A DNA stretch of 64,000 nt, from contig JBJHCW010000004.1 in assembly GCA_050486205.1 (NCBI GenBank), positions 186,001 through 250,000 of the forward strand, written 5' to 3'. The notes under the pieces are model-generated. The model saw only the letters and a program-made list of their open reading frames with translations. It did not search any database and was not told the DNA's origin. Numbering within the stretch: the stretch's first letter is position 1; each line of letters begins with the position of its first letter. Below, piece by piece: positions 8,207 to 17,295 of the stretch. The stretch is from PWQG01 sp050486205 (GTDB taxonomy: Bacteria; Pseudomonadota; Gammaproteobacteria; Pseudomonadales; Pseudohongiellaceae). A program made the translations under genes and the position numbers.

Positions 8207-8224
8207 GTATAAAGCAGCTATCGT

Positions 8225-8833
8225 ATGATTGCTGAACCTGCCCGCGTAAACGAGCTACTGCCGGGGCGGCTACTGCCCGAAATTCTTGAAGCTGTTCAGG
8301 ATCGTACTCACCTGCGCGTGTTTGATCTGGGTTTCGGCGTGCCTGAGACCATTGAGTTCTTTGCGGATCGGCGTTGTACGCTTTACTTCGGCGGACTTCA
8401 TGATGCCTTGAAAACCGCGCGACAGCCCCGCCCCGCAGAAGAAGCCATGGACGAGGATGCCTGGCGCGCGTTGTTCAGACAGGCAATGCCCTTTGGGGAT
8501 GACGTCCGGATGGATGTGTGTCTGTTCTGGGACTTTCTGAGTTATCTGGACGATATGCCGTTGCGGGTTTTCATAGAGACACTTGCCCCCTATGTTGGTG
8601 AAAGTACAAGGGCTTACGGTTATGCGCTGCTGAAGGATGACACCTCAGTGCTGGATCGCAGTTACAGTATTGTTGATGAGGCACAGTTGATGGTGCGTTC
8701 AGCGGGGCTGGGACAGCTCAGGGCCTATCCGCGACCGCAGGCCCGCCTGGCAGCACTGATGAAGGGGTTTACCATCAATCGCAGTGTACTCAGGCGTGAT
8801 GGCTTGCTGGAGATGGCGGTGCATGCCGGATGA
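8225..8833 (+). CDS. Conserved-looking protein of unknown function
   Basis: 202 residues, beginning 18 bases after the bactofilin stop and so probably co-transcribed with it. It has no signal peptide or membrane segment. An early stretch RVFDLGFGVPETIEFF resembles the first strand and glycine turn of Rossmann-like methyltransferases, and CLFWDFLSYLDD could be the acidic strand at the substrate side. That makes a degenerate SAM-methyltransferase fold possible but unproven. It converges with uup 25 bases downstream. I do not recognise the family. Confidence 0.55.
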   Translation: MIAEPARVNELLPGRLLPEILEAVQDRTHLRVFDLGFGVPETIEFFADRRCTLYFGGLHDALKTARQPRPAEEAMDEDAWRALFRQAMPFGDDVRMDVCLFWDFLSYLDDMPLRVFIETLAPYVGESTRAYGYALLKDDTSVLDRSYSIVDEAQLMVRSAGLGQLRAYPRPQARLAALMKGFTINRSVLRRDGLLEMAVHAG

Positions 8834-8839
8834 ACCGGC
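8825..8839. terminator. Short stem-loop between convergent genes
   Basis: GCCGG (8825-8829), loop ATGAA, CCGGC (8835-8839); the upstream gene's stop codon lies in the loop. There is no T-run on either side, so intrinsic termination is doubtful. Confidence 0.2.
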
Positions 8840-8858
8840 TTGCTCATTCCTGGCCGGC

Positions 8859-10784
8859 TCAGGCGTTATCCCCGTTCTCCAGTGCTTCCCATTGGGCGTA
8901 GAGCGCGTCCGCCTGGTCCTGCAGTGCCTGGAGCTCGTCCACTGACTTCTGAACGGTCGCCGGCGCCTGGTCGTAGAATCCGGGTTCGGCCATCAGTTTT
9001 TGCAGGCTTTCCATACGCGCCTCTGTTTTTTCAATATCGCGAGTGACCTTGTCCAGGGCCTTCTGCTTCCGAAAGTCTGGTTTGTTGGCCTTTGCGGCTT
9101 TCTTTCCGGCGGCATGATCTTTTGATGATTTCTCTTTGCGACTCTGCGCTGTGATGCTGCCGCCGGGCCCGGTCAGTGCCGCCATGTCGCCGCCCTGATT
9201 GAGCCAGTCCTGATAACCGCCAACATATTCGCGTACCTTGCCCGGTGCCTCGAACACGATGCTGCTGGTGACGACATTGTCCAGAAACTCCCGGTCATGA
9301 CTGACCAGCAGTATTGTGCCTTCAAACTCCAGAAGAATTTCTTCCAGCAGCTCGAGCGTTTCCATGTCCAGATCATTGGTCGGTTCGTCCAGCACCATGA
9401 CATTGGCTGGTTTGCTGAACAGCTTGGCCAGTATCAGGCGATTCTGCTCGCCGCCGGACAATGAAGCAATCGGTTGCCTGACCCGCCGCGGCAGGAACAG
9501 GAAGTCCTGCAGATAACTGATGACGTGGCGCTCCTTGCCATTGATGGTGATGAATTCGCGCCCCTCGGCAAGATAGTCGATCACATTCTGGGACGGATCC
9601 AGGCCAGCACGCAGCTGATCGAAATACAGGATTGACAGGCTCGTACCACGCTTCACTGTGCCCTGTTGAGGCACCTGGTCGCCCAGAAGGATTTTCAGCA
9701 ATGTGGTCTTGCCGCTGCCGTTTGGACCAATAAAACCGATACGATCGCCGCGCAGGATTTTGGTTGAAAAGTCACGAATCAACAGCTGGTCACCAAAGCC
9801 GTGGCTGATGTTTTCCGCTTCCACCACAATCTTGCCGGATTGGCCAGCCTGCTCGACGGCAAAGCGTGCCTTGCCCGGACCTTCCCGGCGTTGCTGACGT
9901 TCGTCACGCATTGCCTTGAGTGCACGCACGCGCCCTTCGTTACGGGTTCGCCGGGCCTTGATGCCCTGGCGTATCCATTTCTCTTCGTCAGCCAGCTTCT
10001 TGTCAAATTCACTGTTGGCCCTGGCTTCAGCATCCAGCAGTTGCTCGCGCAGCACCAGGAAGCGCTCGTAATTGCATTCCCAGGCGCGAACCTTGCCGCG
10101 GTCAATTTCGATGATGCGTCGGCTGACGTTCTGCAGAAACTTCCGATCGTGGGTGACCAGCATTACGGTTCCACTGAAATCGTTCAGTGTTTTCTCAAGC
10201 CACTCGATGGTCGGAATGTCCAGATGGTTGGTCGGCTCGTCCAGCATCAGCAGATCCGGTTCGCTGATCAGTGCGCGGCCCAATGCCGCGCGGCGTCGAT
10301 TACCGCCGGACAGGCTGCTCATCAGCGTGTCGGCCGGCAGGGCCAGCATGTCGATGGTGGAATCTATGCGGTGTTCGAATGACCAGCCGTCACGCTGTTC
10401 TATCTGTTTCTGCAACTCGGCCATCTCGTCCAGTGCGGCCGCGTCACCGGTAAACGCATCATCGCTGCGGGTCAGTGCATGGTAGCGCTTGAGCAGATCG
10501 CCCAGGCCTTCCAGTCCACCGGCCACGTAGTCATAAACGGTTTCGGCTGTCTGCTCGGGCAGGCTCTGGTCCAGCCAGGCAATACGAATACCCTGCGCGC
10601 GCCACAGTTCACCGCTGTCTGGCTGAATCTGGCCGGCCAACAGCTTCATGAACGTGGATTTACCGGCACCGTTGTGGCCAAGTATGCCGATTCGCTCACC
10701 CTTGTGGATGCTCAGGTCCGCATTGTCTATCAGTGGTTGGTCGCCAAAGGCGAGGGAAAGTCCGGTCAGTCGCAGCAGCAGCAT
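8859..10784 (-). CDS. uup: ABC-F ATPase Uup
   Basis: 641 residues with two ABC ATPase domains and no membrane segments, as in the ABC-F family. Walker A motifs are GHNGAGKS and GPNGSGKT; signature motifs are LSGGNRRRA and LSGGEQNRL; Walker B motifs are LLMLDEPTNHLD and VMVLDEPTNDLD. The last ~70 residues form the charged coiled-coil domain that separates Uup from EttA and YheS. Uup acts on ribosomes and branched DNA and suppresses transposon excision. The gene is divergent from glnE, with a promoter candidate in the gap. Confidence 0.92.
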   Translation of the reverse strand: MLLLRLTGLSLAFGDQPLIDNADLSIHKGERIGILGHNGAGKSTFMKLLAGQIQPDSGELWRAQGIRIAWLDQSLPEQTAETVYDYVAGGLEGLGDLLKRYHALTRSDDAFTGDAAALDEMAELQKQIEQRDGWSFEHRIDSTIDMLALPADTLMSSLSGGNRRRAALGRALISEPDLLMLDEPTNHLDIPTIEWLEKTLNDFSGTVMLVTHDRKFLQNVSRRIIEIDRGKVRAWECNYERFLVLREQLLDAEARANSEFDKKLADEEKWIRQGIKARRTRNEGRVRALKAMRDERQQRREGPGKARFAVEQAGQSGKIVVEAENISHGFGDQLLIRDFSTKILRGDRIGFIGPNGSGKTTLLKILLGDQVPQQGTVKRGTSLSILYFDQLRAGLDPSQNVIDYLAEGREFITINGKERHVISYLQDFLFLPRRVRQPIASLSGGEQNRLILAKLFSKPANVMVLDEPTNDLDMETLELLEEILLEFEGTILLVSHDREFLDNVVTSSIVFEAPGKVREYVGGYQDWLNQGGDMAALTGPGGSITAQSRKEKSSKDHAAGKKAAKANKPDFRKQKALDKVTRDIEKTEARMESLQKLMAEPGFYDQAPATVQKSVDELQALQDQADALYAQWEALENGDNA

Positions 10785-10836
10785 AGTTTCGGTAGAATGG
10801 CTCGTTGGTTGGTGTGTCAGTACACGGCAGCCACGC

Positions 10837-10866
10837 AGTATATAGCAAGCACGGTGCGTCTGCCCA
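10837..10866 (-). promoter_or_regulatory. Candidate uup promoter
   Basis: On the minus strand TATACT lies at 10842-10837. A TTGGGC-like -35 lies about 19 bases further upstream, a long spacer. The position, ~50 bases before the uup start codon in a 208-base divergent gap, is appropriate. The glnE side of the gap shows no clear promoter. Confidence 0.3.
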
Positions 10867-10992
10867 AAAGTTGCCGCCGCGTCCGTGAAACCCGATCACT
10901 GGCCCTGCCCTGTGCAGTGTGGCAAGGAGAGCACTTGCGTGCAGTCCGGCGCAGACAACCCCATGAAAGGCAGATCCACCCAGGACAGACCC

Positions 10993-13956
10993 ATGACAGA
11001 CCAGTTTCCTGACGCTGTCCGCGAAGTTGTTGATCGATACTGGCAACGGCTGGAAGAGTCACCACTGCCCGCCGCACAGGCACTGCGCGAGTTGATGTTG
11101 CAGGACAGTGATCGCTGCGCCCAGCTGTTGCGGGTCTGGGCAGCCAGTGACTATGCTGCCAATGTCATCCTGCAGTGGCCGGACATACTGATGACCCTGA
11201 TTGATGCCGGCTCGCTGGACAGTGCAGATCCGGACTTTGCCGAAGACCTGCGGACCTGTCTGCGATCATTGGGCGAGGGCTCAGGGCAGGATTCTGGCGA
11301 GGCTTGCCCGGATGCCCTCAAAGCAGTGCTGCGACGGTTCCACACCCGCCAGATGCTGCGCATCATCTGGCGGGACGTCTGTGGCATGGCCGATGTGCGC
11401 ACCACGTGTCGGGAGGTCTCGCTGTTGGCCGAAGCGGCGCTGGATGAAACCCTTGCCTTGTTGCACCAGTGGAGTGTGCAGGCCTGGGGTGAGCCGCGTG
11501 ATGCCAATGGAGTGCCGCAGAGGATGGTGGTTATTGGCATGGGCAAGCTGGGCGCCGGGGAGTTGAATCTGTCCTCTGATATCGACCTGATTTTTGCTTA
11601 CCCGGAAGCCGGCGAGACGGCTCACGAGGAGTCGGCGGCGCGGGAAAGCATCACCAACCAGGAGTTTTTCCTGCGTCTGGGGCAGCGACTGATCGAGGCG
11701 CTGGATGCGGTGACCCGTGATGGTTTTGTGTTTCGCGTGGACATGAGATTGCGCCCCTATGGCAGTGATGGCGCGCTGGTCTGCAGTTTTGATGCCATGG
11801 AAAACTATTATCAGGTGCAGGGAAGGGACTGGGAGCGTTACGCCATGATCAAGGCGCGTACCGTGGCCGGGGACCGTCGCGCCGGCGCCGCATTGCTGTT
11901 GCGACTGCGCCCCTTTGTCTATCGCCGGTATCTGGATTTTTCTGCCTTCGAGGCCCTGCGCAGCCTCAAAACCCAGATCAACAAGCAGGTACGTCGCAAG
12001 GGCATGAGCGAGGACATAAAGCTCGGGCGAGGCGGAATCCGCGAAGCCGAATTCGTCATCCAGGCACTGCAGCTGGTTCATGGTGGGCGTGATCGCAGTC
12101 TGCAGCAGGCGTCGCTGTATGCAGCCATGTCAGCCCTGGGCGCTGCAGGCTGTCTGCCCCCCGCTTCGGTGGAGGAGTTGTCCGAGGCCTACACATTTCT
12201 CAGGGATCTGGAAAACAAGCTGCAGGCTTTTGCCAACAAGCAGACCCAGGCCCTGCCGCGAAACCCTGTTGAGCGTCAGCGAATTGCTGCGGCCATGGGT
12301 TTTGACGACTGGCCTGCGCTGTTTGGGCGCCTGGAGCACTGGCGCGCTGTCGTGGATCGCCAGTTTCACGCGGTCATCCAGCTGGAGGAAGACGAAGACA
12401 TCAACAGCCGTCACGAGGTTGACGATGGCGAGCTGCCCGCACTGTGGCAGCAGCACCTGGATGACGAGACGGCCATTGAAACATTGCGTGGTCTGGGTTT
12501 CGAGGAGCCGGACCAGACCTGGCAACTGATTCTGAGTTTTCGGAAAAACCGCAATTTTGTCACCCTGCCAGCGGAAAGCCGGCAACGCTTCAACCGCTTC
12601 ATGCCCTTGATGCTGGCAACACTGGCGTGTGAGCAGACCCCCAGTCGTGGTTTTGTGCGCGTGATGAAGATGGTGGAGGCGGTTGCGCGCCGCACTGCCT
12701 ATCTGGTGCTGTTGATCGAGAACCCGGCTGCCATGCAACAGTTCGTGAGGCTTTGCACGGCGTCGCCGTTTATTGCCGACTTCCTGAGTCTGCACCCGGT
12801 ATTGCTGGACGAACTGCTTGGCGGCATTGATCAGCCGCCGGAAAAGTCTGAATTGCAGGACGAGCTGAAGCTTCAGATCATGCGCATGGAGGAGACTAAC
12901 TTCGAAGCGCAGATGGAGTTTCTGCGGTACTTCAAGCAATCACATACCCTGCAGGTTGCCGCAGCGCAGATATCCGGCACGCTCACAGTGATGAAAGTCA
13001 GTGATTACCTGACCTTCATCGCCGAGGCCATCCTGGGGCAGGTGATTGCGCTGAGCTGGCAGCACCTGGTACGCAAGCACGGCTATCCGGTCAACACGCG
13101 TGGTGAGCATGGTGAAATGGATTTTGTCATCATCGCTTATGGCAAGCTCGGTGGTATTGAGCTCAGTTATATCTCGGACCTGGACCTGGTGTTTCTTCAC
13201 GATGGTGCGCTTGATGAAGAGACCAGGGTGGTTGAGGGGCAGAGAGCCATCAACTCGCGTGAGTTCTACACCCGGCTGGCGCAGCGCGTCATCACCATGC
13301 TGGATACACACACCATGTCCGGTCGCCTGTACGAGGTGGACATGCGCTTGCGTCCATCGGGGGAATCCGGCCTGTTGGTCAGCTCGCTGCCGGCGTTTGA
13401 AAAATATCAGACTGACGAGGCCTGGACCTGGGAGCATCAGGCCCTGGTCAGGGCCCGGGCCGTTGCTGGCTCCGAGCGCCTGTCCAGGGAATTCGGGACG
13501 TTGCGCGCCAGCGTCCTGTCCAGACCTCGTGACGTTGGCAAGCTGGCAGATGATGTGCTTGGCATGCGCAAACGTATGCGTGATGAGTTGACCAGAAAGG
13601 CCGGTGCAGGTGCCAGCAGTCCTCCCTTCCAGATCAAGCAGGGAGAGGGCGGCATTGTGGATATAGAATTTATGGTCCAGTTTCTGGTGTTGTCGGGATC
13701 GCGTGATCACGAATCATTGCTTCGCTGGTCAGACAATATGCGAATACTGGAATCTATCGAGCGTTGTGGCCTGCTGTCCGCCGATGACACCCGCATGCTG
13801 ATGGAGGCCTATCTTGCGCTGCGTTCGGCGCTGCATCGTTTTGCCCTGCAGGAGTCAGACCTGGAGCAACCGCTTGTGCCGCTGGAGCCGCATCGTGAAA
13901 ACGTCGCGCGACTGTGGCAACAGCTGTTTGCAGACTGGCTCGGAGAGCCAGCGTAG
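10993..13956 (+). CDS. glnE: Bifunctional glutamine synthetase adenylyltransferase / adenylyl-removing enzyme
   Basis: 987 residues from ATG 10993, selected because AGGA is 7 bases upstream and MTDQFPD is a plausible N-terminus; starts at 10963 and 10885 only add leader sequence. The two nucleotidyltransferase domains are visible: GMGKLGAGELNLSSDIDLIF near residue 180 (the deadenylylation half) and AYGKLGGIELSYISDLDLVF near residue 715 (the adenylylation half). The protein adjusts glutamine synthetase activity according to PII state. It stands directly before the LPS core genes, as in Pseudomonas, with an 11-base gap to waaF. Confidence 0.95.
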   Translation: MTDQFPDAVREVVDRYWQRLEESPLPAAQALRELMLQDSDRCAQLLRVWAASDYAANVILQWPDILMTLIDAGSLDSADPDFAEDLRTCLRSLGEGSGQDSGEACPDALKAVLRRFHTRQMLRIIWRDVCGMADVRTTCREVSLLAEAALDETLALLHQWSVQAWGEPRDANGVPQRMVVIGMGKLGAGELNLSSDIDLIFAYPEAGETAHEESAARESITNQEFFLRLGQRLIEALDAVTRDGFVFRVDMRLRPYGSDGALVCSFDAMENYYQVQGRDWERYAMIKARTVAGDRRAGAALLLRLRPFVYRRYLDFSAFEALRSLKTQINKQVRRKGMSEDIKLGRGGIREAEFVIQALQLVHGGRDRSLQQASLYAAMSALGAAGCLPPASVEELSEAYTFLRDLENKLQAFANKQTQALPRNPVERQRIAAAMGFDDWPALFGRLEHWRAVVDRQFHAVIQLEEDEDINSRHEVDDGELPALWQQHLDDETAIETLRGLGFEEPDQTWQLILSFRKNRNFVTLPAESRQRFNRFMPLMLATLACEQTPSRGFVRVMKMVEAVARRTAYLVLLIENPAAMQQFVRLCTASPFIADFLSLHPVLLDELLGGIDQPPEKSELQDELKLQIMRMEETNFEAQMEFLRYFKQSHTLQVAAAQISGTLTVMKVSDYLTFIAEAILGQVIALSWQHLVRKHGYPVNTRGEHGEMDFVIIAYGKLGGIELSYISDLDLVFLHDGALDEETRVVEGQRAINSREFYTRLAQRVITMLDTHTMSGRLYEVDMRLRPSGESGLLVSSLPAFEKYQTDEAWTWEHQALVRARAVAGSERLSREFGTLRASVLSRPRDVGKLADDVLGMRKRMRDELTRKAGAGASSPPFQIKQGEGGIVDIEFMVQFLVLSGSRDHESLLRWSDNMRILESIERCGLLSADDTRMLMEAYLALRSALHRFALQESDLEQPLVPLEPHRENVARLWQQLFADWLGEPA

Positions 13957-13966
13957 TGGCAAAGCC

Positions 13967-15025
13967 ATGAAACAGTCCGCCACTCAATGCGAACGCAACG
14001 CCAGGGCCAAACGCATTCTGGTCATCGGCCCGTCCTGGGTCGGCGACATGGTCATGGCGCAGTCCTTGTTCCAGCAGCTGAAGGTGCAATCAGACTGCAC
14101 CATTGATGTGCTTGCCCCGGCCTGGAGCCGTGCATTGCTTGATCGCATGCCTGAGGTCAATGCGTCGCTGGAACTGCCCTTTGTCCATGGCAAGCTCGAC
14201 TTGCCGGGTCGATACCGGCTTGGGAAAAGCTTGAGAAAAGCGGCCTATGACCAGGTGATTGTCCTGCCCAACTCCTTCAAGTCTGCGTTGCCGGCCGTCT
14301 TTGCCCGAATCGCCCGCCGCACCGGGTGGCGAGGCGAGGCGCGTGGTATGCTGCTGAATGATTGCCGGGTGCTGGATACACAGGACTATCCACTGATGGT
14401 GCAGCGATTCGTGGCGCTGGCGCTGGCCCCGGGTGCCATGCTGCCGCAGCCGTTGCCAAGGCCCAGGCTGCACACGGAGGCCGGCGCTGTCAGTCAGACA
14501 ATGGAATCGTTGACGCTGGACTCAGACCGGCCAGTGCTGGCCCTGTGTCCTGGCGCCGAATTCGGTGACGCCAAGCAGTGGCCGGCCGCGCATTACGCCG
14601 CGGTGGCAAGTCGCCGGCTGGCCGACAGCTGGCAGGTCTGGTTGCTGGGGTCGGGGCGGGATGCAGAGGTGGCGCAGGAGGTGCTGGAAAATATACCGGA
14701 GCATCTGCGCCGGCATTGCCATGATCTTACCGGCAGCACCACCCTGGATCAGGCGATTGATCTGCTGTCGGTGGCCCAGGCCGTCGTCAGCAATGACTCT
14801 GGCCTGATGCATGTGGCGGCAGCGCTTGACCGACCGCTGGTGGTTTTGTACGGATCCACGTCCAGTGACTTCACGCCACCGCTTGCAGACCGGGTGGCCA
14901 TGCTGGCTACCGATATAGAGTGCAGACCCTGTTTCCAGCGTCGTTGTCCGCTGAAACACAAACGTTGTCTGACCGAGTTGTCACCCTCGCTGGTATTGAA
15001 GCAGCTCGATACACTGGCTCCCTGA
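13967..15025 (+). CDS. waaF: ADP-heptose:LPS heptosyltransferase II
   Basis: 352 residues, GT9 family. ATG 13967 follows the glnE stop by 10 bases; the longer open frame lies inside glnE and is not used. The N-terminus RILVIGPSWVGDMVMAQSL is the classic WaaF opening, and NDSGLMHVAAALDRPLVVLYG near residue 283 is the nucleotide-sugar-binding region; both are quoted only in part. FQRRCPLKHKRCL near the C-terminus is also typical. The enzyme adds the second heptose to the inner core on the cytoplasmic face of the inner membrane. Confidence 0.93.
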   Translation: MKQSATQCERNARAKRILVIGPSWVGDMVMAQSLFQQLKVQSDCTIDVLAPAWSRALLDRMPEVNASLELPFVHGKLDLPGRYRLGKSLRKAAYDQVIVLPNSFKSALPAVFARIARRTGWRGEARGMLLNDCRVLDTQDYPLMVQRFVALALAPGAMLPQPLPRPRLHTEAGAVSQTMESLTLDSDRPVLALCPGAEFGDAKQWPAAHYAAVASRRLADSWQVWLLGSGRDAEVAQEVLENIPEHLRRHCHDLTGSTTLDQAIDLLSVAQAVVSNDSGLMHVAAALDRPLVVLYGSTSSDFTPPLADRVAMLATDIECRPCFQRRCPLKHKRCLTELSPSLVLKQLDTLAP

Positions 15026-15040
15026 CATGAGAACGAAAGA

Positions 15041-16123
15041 TTGCGAATCCTGATTGTCAAAGTGTCGTCCATGGGCGACATCATCCATACATTGCCTGCC
15101 GTAACTGACGCCGCACGGACTAAAGCGGGGCTGCGTTTTGATTGGGTGGTGGAAGAAGCCTTCACCGAAATTCCGACCTGGCATCCTGCAGTAGGCCGGG
15201 TGATTCCAGTTGCCATGCGGCGTTGGCGCAAACAGCTTTTCCGCACAATCCGCAGCCGGGAGATCGGTCAGTTTCGCAAGGATCTGAAATCGGTCCACTA
15301 TGACCTGGTGATTGATGCCCAGGGGCTGATAAAAAGTGGCCTGGTCAGTCGAATGGCACGAGGGCTCACTGTCGGGCTCAGCAACAGCACCATACGTGAG
15401 CCGCTGGCAACACTGTTCTACAACAAGAAATATTCGGTTGCCACGGACATGCATGCAGTTCAGCGTGTGCGCGAGCTGTTTGCCCGTACCCTGAACTACC
15501 GCTTTGATCCGTCCGAGATCGATTATGGTATAGGCGGCGCCTTGCGGCGCTCGGCCGGGTCAGAAGATGATGAGCTGCCCGGCCGGCCGCGGATCATGCT
15601 GTTGCACGGTACAACCTGGCCCAACAAGCACTGGCCACGTGCCTACTGGATGGATCTTGCCGCGCGGGCAGTGGACCACGGATACGATGTGTTGTTGCCC
15701 TGGGGTGACCGGGAAGAGCGCGAGCGCGCCACAGCCATTGCGGGTGTGCGCCCTGAGGTGAGGGTCTTGCCTGCGATGTCGCTGACTGAGTTGGCGCAGG
15801 AGATGAGTCGGGTCTCCGCTGCCGTGGCGGTTGATACCGGGCTTGCGCACCTGGCTGCAGCTCTTGATGTGCCTTGTATCACGCTTTACGGACCAACCAA
15901 CCCGGTCTTGTCCGGCACCTGGGGGCGTAATCAGTTACAGCTTCAGTCAAGTCTGGGCTGTGCGCCGTGTATGAAGCGGCGTTGTGAATACGCGGGACAA
16001 CCGGTGCCAGATGTGGCGGCCGGTCAGAGGCTGATGGTTGTTCCACCCTGTTTTTCCAGTAACCCCCCGGCTGGCGTCTTTGAGAAACTCGAAGCCATGA
16101 TCAATGGAGCGGCAGAGAGATGA
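15041..16123 (+). CDS. waaC: ADP-heptose:LPS heptosyltransferase I
   Basis: 360 residues, GT9 family. It begins with the rare TTG at 15041: no in-frame ATG is suitably placed, and the resulting MRILIVKVSSMGDIIHTLP matches the normal WaaC N-terminus. The ribosome site is weak (GAAAGA). HGTTWPNKHWP and DTGLAHLAAALDVP are the family's nucleotide-sugar-binding motifs. The enzyme adds the first heptose to Kdo. The rare start and poor ribosome site may lower its translation relative to waaF. The stop overlaps the waaG start (ATGA). Confidence 0.93.
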   Translation: MRILIVKVSSMGDIIHTLPAVTDAARTKAGLRFDWVVEEAFTEIPTWHPAVGRVIPVAMRRWRKQLFRTIRSREIGQFRKDLKSVHYDLVIDAQGLIKSGLVSRMARGLTVGLSNSTIREPLATLFYNKKYSVATDMHAVQRVRELFARTLNYRFDPSEIDYGIGGALRRSAGSEDDELPGRPRIMLLHGTTWPNKHWPRAYWMDLAARAVDHGYDVLLPWGDREERERATAIAGVRPEVRVLPAMSLTELAQEMSRVSAAVAVDTGLAHLAAALDVPCITLYGPTNPVLSGTWGRNQLQLQSSLGCAPCMKRRCEYAGQPVPDVAAGQRLMVVPPCFSSNPPAGVFEKLEAMINGAAER

Positions 16124-17295
16124 CGTTGTGTTTTCTTCTCTATCGCTATTTTCCGCACGGCGGACAGCAGCGTGACTTCCTGCGTATTGCACTGGCCTGC
16201 CAGGCTCGGGGACACACAGTTCGTGTGTATACACTGCGCTGGGAAGGCCCTGTACCTGAAGGATTTGACGTCAGGCTGGTGCCAGCAAGTGGTATGACGC
16301 GACAATCGCTTTACAGGCGCTACCACCGGCAGGTGCAACAGGCATTGCATGAGGATGCGGTTGATGTGATTGTCGGTTTCTCGAAAATGCCCGGTCTGGA
16401 CATTTACTACGGCGCAGACCCGTGTTTTGCAGAGAAGTCGCTTAACGAACGCCGCTGGTACTATCGCCATACACCGCGTTATAAACACTTCATCAAACAG
16501 GAGCGGGCCGTTTTTGGTTCAGGCAGTGATACACAAATACTGTTATTGACCGATCTGCAAAATAATCAGTACCTGAACCACTATCCGCACGCAAAAGAAC
16601 GCATCAGACTTTTGCCACCGGGACTGGGTGCAGACCGGCGTTTGCCGGCCGACGCAGCGCTTCGGCGAGAGCGTTTCAGGAAGTCACAGGCATTGTCGCC
16701 GCAGCAGACTGCTATTGTGCAGATTGGTTCCGGTTTCCGCGTCAAAGGACTGGACCGCTCGCTGAGAGCATTGGCTGCATTGCCGGATGAGTTGAAGCAC
16801 CACAGCCGGTTTTTCATAGTGGGTAAAGACAATGCGGCGCCTTACAGGCGGCTGGCCAGACGCCTGGGCATCGAGGCGCGGTGTCACTTCATGGGTGGGC
16901 GCGATGATGTGCCGGATGTTCTGTTGGGCTGCGACATCATGTTGCATCCTGCCTACAGCGAAAGTGCAGGCATGGTGCTGCTGGAAGCGCTGGTTCACGG
17001 GCTGCCGGTGTTGACTACCGATACCTGTGGGCATGCCGGGCATGTGAGCGCGGCCGATGCGGGAGTGGTCTGCGGCTCCCCGTTCAGTCAGTCGTCACTG
17101 AATGCAGCGCTGGCGCGCGCGCTGACCTCGCCGGCTCAGCGTTCAGGCTGGCGGGACAATGCGCTGGCCTATTGTGCCGGAAAGGACTTTTACGCGCTGC
17201 CGGATGCGGCCGCCGACGTCATCATCGCGCGAGCGAAAGAGCGGGCCAGGATCAGAACAGGGAGTGAGGTGCCGGATGACACTGTATCTGCGTGA
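16120..17295 (+). CDS. waaG: LPS core glucosyltransferase I (WaaG, GT4)
   Basis: 391 residues. It starts with FLLYRYFPHGGQQRDFLR, the WaaG donor-site glycine turn, and has IVGFSKMPGLDIYYGADPC near residue 87, diagnostic of WaaG. The GT4 nucleotide-sugar motif (HPAYSESAGMVLLEAL) lies near residue 275. WaaG adds the first hexose to heptose II of the core. It overlaps waaC by 4 bases and the next gene by 20 bases, so the core enzymes are translationally linked. Confidence 0.92.
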   Translation: MTLCFLLYRYFPHGGQQRDFLRIALACQARGHTVRVYTLRWEGPVPEGFDVRLVPASGMTRQSLYRRYHRQVQQALHEDAVDVIVGFSKMPGLDIYYGADPCFAEKSLNERRWYYRHTPRYKHFIKQERAVFGSGSDTQILLLTDLQNNQYLNHYPHAKERIRLLPPGLGADRRLPADAALRRERFRKSQALSPQQTAIVQIGSGFRVKGLDRSLRALAALPDELKHHSRFFIVGKDNAAPYRRLARRLGIEARCHFMGGRDDVPDVLLGCDIMLHPAYSESAGMVLLEALVHGLPVLTTDTCGHAGHVSAADAGVVCGSPFSQSSLNAALARALTSPAQRSGWRDNALAYCAGKDFYALPDAAADVIIARAKERARIRTGSEVPDDTVSA

